From NCBI GenBank assembly GCA_946405145.1, contig CAMJGE010000012.1, positions 1-57,421 on the forward strand: DNA of 57,421 nt, read 5' to 3'. The DNA comes from an uncultured Prevotella sp. (lineage in GTDB: Bacteria > Bacteroidota > Bacteroidia > Bacteroidales > Bacteroidaceae). Under the pieces are notes generated by a model. It did not search any database. It was not told where the DNA came from and saw only the letters and a list, made by a program, of their open reading frames with translations. The position numbers and the translations under genes were made by a program. This document shows, piece by piece, positions 16,992 to 24,389 of the stretch (position 1 is the stretch's first letter; each line of letters begins with the position of its first letter).

Positions 16992-17082
16992 CAGACGATT
17001 CAGAATATACTTATACAACTATTTAGCATATTAACTTAAAATTGAACCAAAACGTATGAACCAAAAAAACTCATCCTAACGC

Positions 17083-17106
17083 CCTGCCTAGGGTCTGCCA
17101 GGCAGG
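17083..17106 (+). other. Hairpin in the susC3 leader
   Basis: CCTGCCT (17083-17089) pairs perfectly with AGGCAGG (17100-17106) around a 10-nt loop. It lies about 85 nt into the predicted 225-nt leader and has no T run, so it is not a terminator. Confidence 0.45.
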
Positions 17107-17185
17107 CTTGAAGGCTAAGTGGAAGCTATTGCTTCTGTCTAATTCCTAATTTGTATTTATTACAAAACCAATTAACTACAGAAAA

Positions 17186-17371
17186 AATACTTAAGTATGA
17201 ACATTTAAACCTCATTAAAGTATGAATCGAATTCTTAAATCGCTGCAAAAGCCATTAGTAACTCTGTTCCTGCTCTGTTTGTTCCCTATGGGAGCACTGG
17301 CTCAGAACGTTGTAAAAGGAACAGTGAATGATGAAGCAGGCGAGCCGGTTATCGGTGCGACTGTGAAAGTA
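17186..17371 (+). repeat. Right arm of 186-bp inverted repeat flanking the recombinase segment
   Basis: Counterpart of 15520-15705; covers 36 bp of leader and the first 50 codons of susC copy 3. The last 21 bp (17351-17371) are also found exactly in susC copies 1 (6-26) and 2 (15520-15540). Confidence 0.85.
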
Positions 17372-20300
17372 CAAGGTACCCAGCAGGGTTCAATTACCGA
17401 CTTCGACGGTAAGTTCTCAATCGAGGCTGGCTCTAACGCTACTCTCGAAATTTCGTATGTTGGCTACGTGACTCAGAAAGTAAAAGTAGCTGGTAAAAGT
17501 GACTTTACAGTCGTTCTGAAGGAAGACGCTCAGATGCTGAACGACATCGTAGTCGTAGGTTATGGTACAATGAAAAAGAGCGACATTACTGGTTCTGTTG
17601 TATCAGTCAACACCGAGGACATGATGAAGCGCGCTCCTGTGAACATCGCTCAGGGTCTGCAAGGTGCTGCTCCTGGTGTGATCGTCACCATGCAGGACGG
17701 TTCTCCTGACGCCAAGGCTCAGGTTCGTATCCGTGGTGTCGCCACCATTAACGGTAGCGCTGCTCCTCTTTACGTTGTCGATGGTGTACAGGTTGGTACC
17801 GATGCCAGCTTCGTTAACCCCAGCGATATCGAGTCAATCGACGTGTTGAAGGATGCCTCTGCAACCGCTATCTACGGTTCTGCAGGTGCTAACGGTGTGA
17901 TCATGATCACCACCAAGCACGGTACAAAGGGAAAGACCAATATTAATATTACAGCCGACTTCGGTATTCAGACACTCGGCTCTAAGTTGGATGTTTGTAG
18001 TGGTGACCAGTATGCCGCCAACCTGCGTCAGGCCCGTATCAACGACGGAGAGATTGATCCCGCTACAGGTGCGCCTATGATGTGGAACCCCGTTTGGACT
18101 GCTGCATACGATGGCAAGCGTAAATATACCGACTGGCAGGATCAGATGACCCGTGCCGCATGGCGCCAGAACTACAATGTTTCTGCTTCAGGTGGTAACG
18201 AGAAGACACAGTACAGCGCTTCTGTAGGTTTCCTGCGCAACCAGGGTGTTGTTGTCAACACTGAGTTCCAGCGTATTACAGCCCGTGCTAACGTTAACTC
18301 TGAGGTGAACAAGTATATCGCCTTCGGTGCAGAGGTTTCTTGGACTCACACCGACAACCACGGTTCTAACGTGTCTGTAGGTAACTTCGGTAACCTGTCT
18401 TCTCTGCGTGACTACGCTTTCGCATGTCCTTCTATGGACTTCGTTACCAGCAATACCGTTACTTATGCAGGCGTTCCCGCCGGTACCTACGTTTCTCCTA
18501 ACGTTGTCAATCCTGACGGAACCTTCGGTGACGTGACAGGTGGTAAGAACTTCAACGATGGTTTCTGGGGAACAACCCTTGGTAACATGTATGCCAAGCA
18601 GATGGAGCTGAACGGCCGCAACCGCAGCAACCGTACTTTCTCTACTGCACACCTGACCATCAAGCCGGTTAAGGGTCTGGAGTGGAAGACACAGATCGCT
18701 TACGACTATAACGCCAGCTCAAGTGAGAACTTCTATGGCGGTATCAAGCGCTACAACCAGGTGAACGGCGTATGGATCGACGTGACTCAGGGCAATGGTG
18801 ATGCTTACATCAACCCAAGAGAGAACAACAACTACTGCTTCGACCTGAGCAACAGCGACAACCAGACCCTCCGTATCCAGAATACCTTGACCTACAACTG
18901 GAGCAACGATATCCACAATGTGACCGTGATGCTCGGTAACGAGGTTTCTCGCTGGTATGGACAGTGGGTAAGCGGTTCTTCTGTCGGCTACGACTCTAAG
19001 GACAACCGTGACCTTGGTATTACCACCCAGCCCACCAAGCGTAACGCAGGTGGTGGTCTGAACCTTGAGAGCCGCATGATCTCATACTTCGCCCGTGCTT
19101 CTTACAGCCTGATGGACCGCTATCTGTTGACCGCTACCGTACGTCGTGACGGTTCTTCTAACTTCGGTCAGGGTAACCGCTGGGGTACCTTCCCATCAGT
19201 AGCTGCCGGTTGGCGTATCTCTGAGGAGCCGTTCATGAAGGATGTAGAATGGATCGACAACCTGAAGCTCCGCTTCGGTTGGGGTCAGACCGGTAATGCT
19301 GGTGCAACCGCTGATCGTTCAACTATTGGTCTGAACGTTGATGGACGTTATATTTACTACAATCCATATGCTCCTATCGGTATGGGTACAGGTACACCTA
19401 ATGTCAGCACTGGTTTCTACCAGATTCTGAAGGATACCAACCTGAAGTGGGAGACCAACGAGCAGTTCAACATCGGTATCGACGCCGCCTTCTTCGGCAG
19501 CCAGCTCGTGATCGGTTTGGATTACTTCGTACGTACCTCTAAGGACCTGCTGCTCACGCGTAACATCCGTCCTTCATCAGGCTACGCAGACATCTACACC
19601 AACTACGGTGAGATCCAGAACAAGGGTTTCGAGTTCATGGTTGGCTACAACAAACGCATCAACAAGGACTGGGCTATCAACGCTACGCTGACTGGTTCTA
19701 CTCTGGTCAACAAGGTGAAGAAGATGGGTGATCCTGTCTATAAAACAAACTCCGACTCTTCAGGTAATGCTAATCCTACCGGTGATGGTTCTAACACTGG
19801 TGCTGTAGGTGCTGATGACGGTTACCACTGGGGCAGCCATTCATACACAATGGAAGGTGAGGCTGTAGGTTCATTCTATGGTTACCGCGTAGAAGGCATC
19901 ATCAAGGACGAGGCCATGCTGGCTCAGGCTATCGCACAGGGACAGGACAAAGCCAAGATGGGTGACTACCTGTTCAAGGATCTTGATGGTAACGGCATCC
20001 TTAATGAAAGCGATAGGGAAATCCTCGGTAACGGTTTCCCCAGCGTGAACTATGGTCTGACTCTCGGTGCTACATGGAAGAACTTCGACTTCACCATGCA
20101 GATGCACGGTGTGTTCGGTCAGAAGATCTTCTCTTACTCAGCTATGCGTCTGACCAACATGTTTGGCTCTGATGATGGTACAGCACCAAACATCCTGCAA
20201 TCATCAGCTGCTGACGCTTGGTCACCTACCAATCCTAACGGTTCTGTGACTCGCCTGTCACTTAAAGACGAGAACTACAACATGCGCGCCAGCGATGCTT

Positions 20301-20554
20301 GGGTGAAGAATGGTGACTTCCTGAAGATCTCTAACATTCAGATTGGTTACACACTTCCGAAGAACATTTCACAGATGCTGCTTATCCAAAATGCACGTGT
20401 ATATCTCTCTATCCAGAACCTTGCATGTATCTCTGGTTACAACAAGTATGGCGATCCTGAGTGCGGTCAGGGTAGTGTGCTCTACACTGGTCTTGACACC
20501 GGTCGTTATCCAATGCCTCGCACTTATGCATTCGGTATTAACGTAACTTTCTAA
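17222..20554 (+). CDS. SusC-family TonB-dependent transporter, copy 3
   Basis: 1110 residues with the same signal peptide as copy 2, a carboxypeptidase-regulatory-like domain, plug (IVVVGYGTMKKSDITGSVVS; LYVVDGVQVGTD) and barrel ending INVTF. The barrel is clearly diverged from copies 1 and 2 (for example NLRQARINDGEIDPATGAPM replaces their shorter loop), so it probably binds a different substrate or variant. It is the only one of the two visible susC 5' ends with a consensus promoter, and reads in the same direction as the recombinase gene upstream. susD copy 3 follows after 48 bp. Confidence 0.95.
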   Translation: MNRILKSLQKPLVTLFLLCLFPMGALAQNVVKGTVNDEAGEPVIGATVKVQGTQQGSITDFDGKFSIEAGSNATLEISYVGYVTQKVKVAGKSDFTVVLKEDAQMLNDIVVVGYGTMKKSDITGSVVSVNTEDMMKRAPVNIAQGLQGAAPGVIVTMQDGSPDAKAQVRIRGVATINGSAAPLYVVDGVQVGTDASFVNPSDIESIDVLKDASATAIYGSAGANGVIMITTKHGTKGKTNINITADFGIQTLGSKLDVCSGDQYAANLRQARINDGEIDPATGAPMMWNPVWTAAYDGKRKYTDWQDQMTRAAWRQNYNVSASGGNEKTQYSASVGFLRNQGVVVNTEFQRITARANVNSEVNKYIAFGAEVSWTHTDNHGSNVSVGNFGNLSSLRDYAFACPSMDFVTSNTVTYAGVPAGTYVSPNVVNPDGTFGDVTGGKNFNDGFWGTTLGNMYAKQMELNGRNRSNRTFSTAHLTIKPVKGLEWKTQIAYDYNASSSENFYGGIKRYNQVNGVWIDVTQGNGDAYINPRENNNYCFDLSNSDNQTLRIQNTLTYNWSNDIHNVTVMLGNEVSRWYGQWVSGSSVGYDSKDNRDLGITTQPTKRNAGGGLNLESRMISYFARASYSLMDRYLLTATVRRDGSSNFGQGNRWGTFPSVAAGWRISEEPFMKDVEWIDNLKLRFGWGQTGNAGATADRSTIGLNVDGRYIYYNPYAPIGMGTGTPNVSTGFYQILKDTNLKWETNEQFNIGIDAAFFGSQLVIGLDYFVRTSKDLLLTRNIRPSSGYADIYTNYGEIQNKGFEFMVGYNKRINKDWAINATLTGSTLVNKVKKMGDPVYKTNSDSSGNANPTGDGSNTGAVGADDGYHWGSHSYTMEGEAVGSFYGYRVEGIIKDEAMLAQAIAQGQDKAKMGDYLFKDLDGNGILNESDREILGNGFPSVNYGLTLGATWKNFDFTMQMHGVFGQKIFSYSAMRLTNMFGSDDGTAPNILQSSAADAWSPTNPNGSVTRLSLKDENYNMRASDAWVKNGDFLKISNIQIGYTLPKNISQMLLIQNARVYLSIQNLACISGYNKYGDPECGQGSVLYTGLDTGRYPMPRTYAFGINVTF

Positions 20555-20602
20555 GGAGTAAATAGTTTATAAGTGAAAAGTTAAAAGATAAAGAATTAGA
20601 AT
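20555..20602 (+). repeat. A-rich repetitive gap between susC3 and susD3
   Basis: 48 bp with iterated GTTTATAAGTGAAAAGTTAA-like units directly before the susD3 ATG. Similar in nature, not in exact sequence, to the susC2-susD2 gap; a likely A-rich translation leader. Confidence 0.45.
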
Positions 20603-22603
20603 ATGAAAACAAGATATTTCATTTTAGGTACAGCGTTGTGCGGCGCGATGGGGCTCGGTCTTACATCATGCAACAACGATAAGTTCCTTACCGTAACGCA
20701 ATACGCAATGTCCCCGGCTGAAGCTTTATATGAAAACGACGCTAACGCCATTAAGGGTATGACGGGTTGCTACGATCAGCTGCTTCCCCGTACAAATGAT
20801 GACCCTTACAAGTACTGGATCTTCAACGGCCAGCACCCCACGATGGATTCTCAGGCCTCTGGTTGGGATAAGGACTTCATGACTCAGAAGTGGACATCTT
20901 CTCAGCAACAGCTGAAGACTTTCTGGACTCAGTCTTATACCTGTATCCAGCGTTGTAATGACTTCCTGGCAGGTCTTGACGCCGCAGAAAATGTTTCCGA
21001 TAACACAAAACAGCATCTGAAAGGTGAGGCAATAGCCCTCCGTGGATTTGAGTTCTTCGGTCTGGCCAACACCTTCGGACGTGTTCCCCTGTTGAGGACT
21101 GGTGAGAGCTATCTGACCGATCCCACCAAGCCCAAGGCTGAGACATTTGCCGAGATGTGGGACTTCGTGATTGCCGACTTCGCAGAAGCTGCTCAGCTGC
21201 TTGACTGGGAGCCTTTCCAGAATCAGGCCGGTCGTTGCACCAAGGGTATGGCTCTCGCATTCCTCGGCGATGCCTACATGTGGAAGGCATATACCGTTCC
21301 TGAGACTGCCAATGAGTGCTACCAGAAGGCATACGATGCTTTCCAGCAGATCATCAACAGTGGTACATACGAGCTGAATCCCTCATTCACCACATTGTAT
21401 GATGCTGCTGAGGCATACCCCAAGGAGTGTATCTGGCAGATTCTGTTGAACGCCGGTGACGAATACGGATCATGGGATAACTCTAAACACGCCGGTGCAC
21501 ATGGTTGGACTGGTTTCTACTTTGGTCCTACATCAAATGGTGCTTGGGGTACTTATCAGATGTCTTGGGAGCTGTATGACTCATTCGAGAACTATCTTGA
21601 CGGCGACTACGCCGGTTCATTCGACAAGCGCCGTGACGGTTCTATGGTTACAGCTTCCGTTCCTTACGAGTACTGGAAGGATCATCCCACATGGCAGCAG
21701 AACGTTGTGCCCACCGAGTTGTGGATCAAGAGCAACGGCAGTCACTTGCGTGGTTATGTCAACAAGGGTACGGAAGAGAAACCCAACTGGCAGTTCGACC
21801 AGGCAGAATACGATAAGTTTGATATGTCTGAGAAAGGTGACAATGGTATCTACGACCCACAGCATCCAATCGGCTTCAACCCCTTCAACCAGGAGTTTGT
21901 AGGCTGGAATGGTTTCCACTGGGAACCAGGTGACCCCGCTCCTACTGTATGGTCAACCAAGCACTGGCGTAACGGTCGTGGTTGTGACTGGTCAACAGGT
22001 ATGCTCTGGCTGCCCGACCATATCTACTTCAAGCGCTATGCAAACGTACTGCTCGACCAGGCAGAGTGCTGCTTCCGTCTTGGCAAGGAGGCTGAAGGCT
22101 GGGCACTGGTTAATCAGATCCGTGAGCGCGCCTTCGGTAACCTGGAGGTTGGCAAAGACCTGAGCAAGTATATCGACTACCACCAGAAAGTTGCTGACTT
22201 CTATGGTGATCAGGGTCACGGTGATGCAGTGAATCTGAGTGGCTATCCCTTCGCATTCAGCACCAAGACTGTGAAAGTACCCGATGCAAAAGAGTACTAC
22301 ACCAAGGTTAAGGCAGAGAAGGGTTATAGCTCAGAGGTTTGGAAGGTTGCTGTTAACAACGAGCGTCGCAAGGAGTTCTCTGCAGAGCCTTACCTGCGTT
22401 CAGATATGCACAAGTCTGGCTTCCTGGAGGATCATGTGAACACGGTTTATCCGAAGAACAGTCTGCCTGAGTCTGGTCCTACAGTGATCAAAGAGTGGCG
22501 TACAGCTCGTAGCTTCGACTTCAACATGGATAAGATGTTTATGCCGATTCCTGAGAATGAGATCTTGATGAATCCTGAGTGTAAGCAGAATGATGGATAT
22601 TAA
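20603..22603 (+). CDS. SusD/RagB-family nutrient-binding lipoprotein, copy 3
   Basis: 666-residue surface lipoprotein, partner of susC copy 3. Leader MKTRYFILGTALCGAMGLGL with lipobox LTSC (Cys23), then NNDKFLTVTQY. The SusD fold is evident from GEAIALRGFEFFGLANTFGR, GRCTKGMALAFLGDAYMWKA, NNERRKEFSAEPYLRSDM and MPIPENEILMN. The body is far from copies 1 and 2, mirroring the divergence of its SusC, but the leader is almost that of copy 2. It is followed by copy 3 of the two-hairpin element. Confidence 0.95.
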   Translation: MKTRYFILGTALCGAMGLGLTSCNNDKFLTVTQYAMSPAEALYENDANAIKGMTGCYDQLLPRTNDDPYKYWIFNGQHPTMDSQASGWDKDFMTQKWTSSQQQLKTFWTQSYTCIQRCNDFLAGLDAAENVSDNTKQHLKGEAIALRGFEFFGLANTFGRVPLLRTGESYLTDPTKPKAETFAEMWDFVIADFAEAAQLLDWEPFQNQAGRCTKGMALAFLGDAYMWKAYTVPETANECYQKAYDAFQQIINSGTYELNPSFTTLYDAAEAYPKECIWQILLNAGDEYGSWDNSKHAGAHGWTGFYFGPTSNGAWGTYQMSWELYDSFENYLDGDYAGSFDKRRDGSMVTASVPYEYWKDHPTWQQNVVPTELWIKSNGSHLRGYVNKGTEEKPNWQFDQAEYDKFDMSEKGDNGIYDPQHPIGFNPFNQEFVGWNGFHWEPGDPAPTVWSTKHWRNGRGCDWSTGMLWLPDHIYFKRYANVLLDQAECCFRLGKEAEGWALVNQIRERAFGNLEVGKDLSKYIDYHQKVADFYGDQGHGDAVNLSGYPFAFSTKTVKVPDAKEYYTKVKAEKGYSSEVWKVAVNNERRKEFSAEPYLRSDMHKSGFLEDHVNTVYPKNSLPESGPTVIKEWRTARSFDFNMDKMFMPIPENEILMNPECKQNDGY

Positions 22604-22614
22604 TATTAAACTAT

Positions 22615-22717
22615 AAAACGTGTTTATCCCCTGCTACCACAATGGCAGGGGATTTTCAACAGCACGTTTTGGTTTTGTTAGTTGGAGGTGCTGAGTCGTG
22701 AGACCCGGCACCTTTTT
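22615..22717 (+). repeat. Two-hairpin 3' element, copy 3
   Basis: Same architecture as at 5069-5176: outer AAAACGTG / CACGTTTT arms, inner hairpin ATCCCCTGC..GCAGGGGAT, then AGGTGCTGAGTC..GACCCGGCACCT with a T run. The mismatch of copies 1 and 2 is kept in hairpin 2, and a C-to-T change gives a T.G pair, so the stem is preserved. Probable terminator of susCD3. Confidence 0.85.
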
Positions 22718-22744
22718 ATTTTTTATACGATTTCAATAATAGAA

Positions 22745-22776
22745 TTTGTATAATTGAAAAAGAATAATTACCTTTG
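22745..22776 (+). promoter_or_regulatory. Promoter of the HAD phosphatase gene
   Basis: -33 TTTG (22745-22748), 20-bp spacer, -7 TACCTTTG (22769-22776). It places the transcription start near 22782 and so fixes the ATG at 22790 as the start; a longer frame from a TTG at 22754 would overlap the promoter. Confidence 0.7.
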
Positions 22777-22789
22777 CCGCACTGTGAAT

Positions 22790-23491
22790 ATGAAGTACAA
22801 AGACCTGTTTATCGATTTCGACGATACGCTGTACGATACCCACGGCAATTCAGTGATTGCCCTGGAAGAGACGTATGAGGCTTTCGGACTGGCAAGGTAT
22901 TTTGCTGATCCGAAGGTGTTCTATGACGCTTACTGGCAGACGAACATCGACCTGTGGACACAGTATTCGAAAGGTGAGATCACCCGCGACTATCTGATCG
23001 TGGAACGGTTCCGCCGACCGTTAAGTGTGGGTGAAGGTCTGGAGGCGACTGAAGCCTATTGTCTGGAGATGAGTGACCGTTTCCTTGCGTTCTGCGCATC
23101 GAAGTCGGGTGTGGTGGATGGCGCGCATGAGCTGATGGATGACCTGCGCAGCAAAGGCTACCGGATGCACATGTGCAGCAACGGCTTCCATGAGGTACAG
23201 TACAAGAAGCTGGCATCCTGTGGGCTGAAGGACTACTTCGACACCATCATCCTGAGTGAGGATGCCGGTGTGAACAAGCCCTCGCCACTGTTCTTTGACT
23301 ATGCCCTTCGACAGTCGGGGGCGCAGCGCGAGACCACCCTGATGATCGGTGACAACCTGCAGACAGACATCATGGGGGCGATGGCAGCAGGCATCGATGC
23401 GCTGTTCTTCAACCGCTATCCAGAGTATGAGAAGACGACGGCTCCCACCTTCGTGGTGACGAGTCTCCTTGACATCATAAATATCTTGTAA
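22790..23491 (+). CDS. HAD-superfamily phosphatase, YjjG-like
   Basis: 233-residue cytosolic haloacid-dehalogenase-type hydrolase. Motif I is DFDDT (residues 9-13; Asp9 nucleophile, Asp11 acid/base), motif II the CSNGF region, motif III the lysine of GVNKPSP, and motif IV IGDNLQTD. A helical cap lies between motifs I and II (C1 type). The combination of GVNKPSPLFFDYAL and IGDNLQTDIMGA resembles YjjG-type noncanonical pyrimidine 5'-nucleotidases, but substrates of this family cannot be read from sequence. The patatin gene follows after 21 bp, so the two may be co-transcribed. Confidence 0.85.
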   Translation: MKYKDLFIDFDDTLYDTHGNSVIALEETYEAFGLARYFADPKVFYDAYWQTNIDLWTQYSKGEITRDYLIVERFRRPLSVGEGLEATEAYCLEMSDRFLAFCASKSGVVDGAHELMDDLRSKGYRMHMCSNGFHEVQYKKLASCGLKDYFDTIILSEDAGVNKPSPLFFDYALRQSGAQRETTLMIGDNLQTDIMGAMAAGIDALFFNRYPEYEKTTAPTFVVTSLLDIINIL

Positions 23492-23512
23492 AACAGTAAA
23501 AATACCGATACA

Positions 23513-24388
23513 ATGACAGACGATAAGAAAAAAAACGTGGCCTTGGTACTGTCGAGTGGCGGTGCCAGAGGACTGGCTCATATCGGTGCCATCGAGGAAC
23601 TGGAGGCAAAGGGCTATCATATCACCTCTATTGCAGGCTGTTCGATGGGCGCACTCGTCGGCGGTGTCTATGCCGTAGGCAAGCTGAAGGAGTTCCGCGA
23701 GTGGATGAAGACCATCGACCGGAAGAAGATGCTCGGGCTGACGGACTTCTCGCTGTCGCTCAACCATCTGGTGAAAGGTACGCGTATCATCGAGGCTATC
23801 ATGGAGTTTGTGCCGGATATGGCCATTGAAGACCTGCCCATCCCCTACTGCGCCGTGGCTACCGACCTGAAAGCAGGCAAAGAGGTGGTGTTCAACAAGG
23901 GGAGCCTGTTTGAGGCGATCCGTGCCAGTATCTCCCTACCCTCCTTCTACGAGCCTGTGCAGCGTGACGACATGATCCTGATCGACGGCGGTGTGCTGAA
24001 CCCCATCCCCCTGAACCGCGTCTATAGGCATGGAGGTGATATCCTGGTCGGCGTTGACGTGAGCGGTCATAACTATAAGACCCAATGGGAGGAGATGGAG
24101 AGACTGGCAGAGATACAAAAGCAGGACACGTCGCTGAAAACCAAGATTCTCGACATGCTGATACCCGACAATATCGGCTTCAACTATTACACCGTGCTTT
24201 CACGTACCACCTCGATGATGATCCGCCAGAACTCCATCCTGATGACCAAGCTGATGGCACCGGATATGCTCATTGACATCCAGATGAACCGCTACGGCAC
24301 CTTTGATTTTGACAAGTCTGAGAAGCTCATTGCCATCGGACAACGGAAAGCTTCTCAGACCATCAGTAAATACGAACAAAGGAATTAG
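23513..24388 (+). CDS. Patatin-like phospholipase (RssA-type)
   Basis: 291-residue lipid acyl hydrolase. It has the glycine-rich oxyanion loop SSGGARG (14-20), the nucleophile elbow GCSMG (Ser44) and the catalytic DGG (Asp158), forming the Ser-Asp dyad of patatins. No signal peptide or membrane segment is seen, so it is probably cytosolic or membrane-peripheral. It converges on the RNase R gene with a single base between the two stop codons. The substrate is unknown. Confidence 0.88.
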   Translation: MTDDKKKNVALVLSSGGARGLAHIGAIEELEAKGYHITSIAGCSMGALVGGVYAVGKLKEFREWMKTIDRKKMLGLTDFSLSLNHLVKGTRIIEAIMEFVPDMAIEDLPIPYCAVATDLKAGKEVVFNKGSLFEAIRASISLPSFYEPVQRDDMILIDGGVLNPIPLNRVYRHGGDILVGVDVSGHNYKTQWEEMERLAEIQKQDTSLKTKILDMLIPDNIGFNYYTVLSRTTSMMIRQNSILMTKLMAPDMLIDIQMNRYGTFDFDKSEKLIAIGQRKASQTISKYEQRN

Positions 24389-24389
24389 A

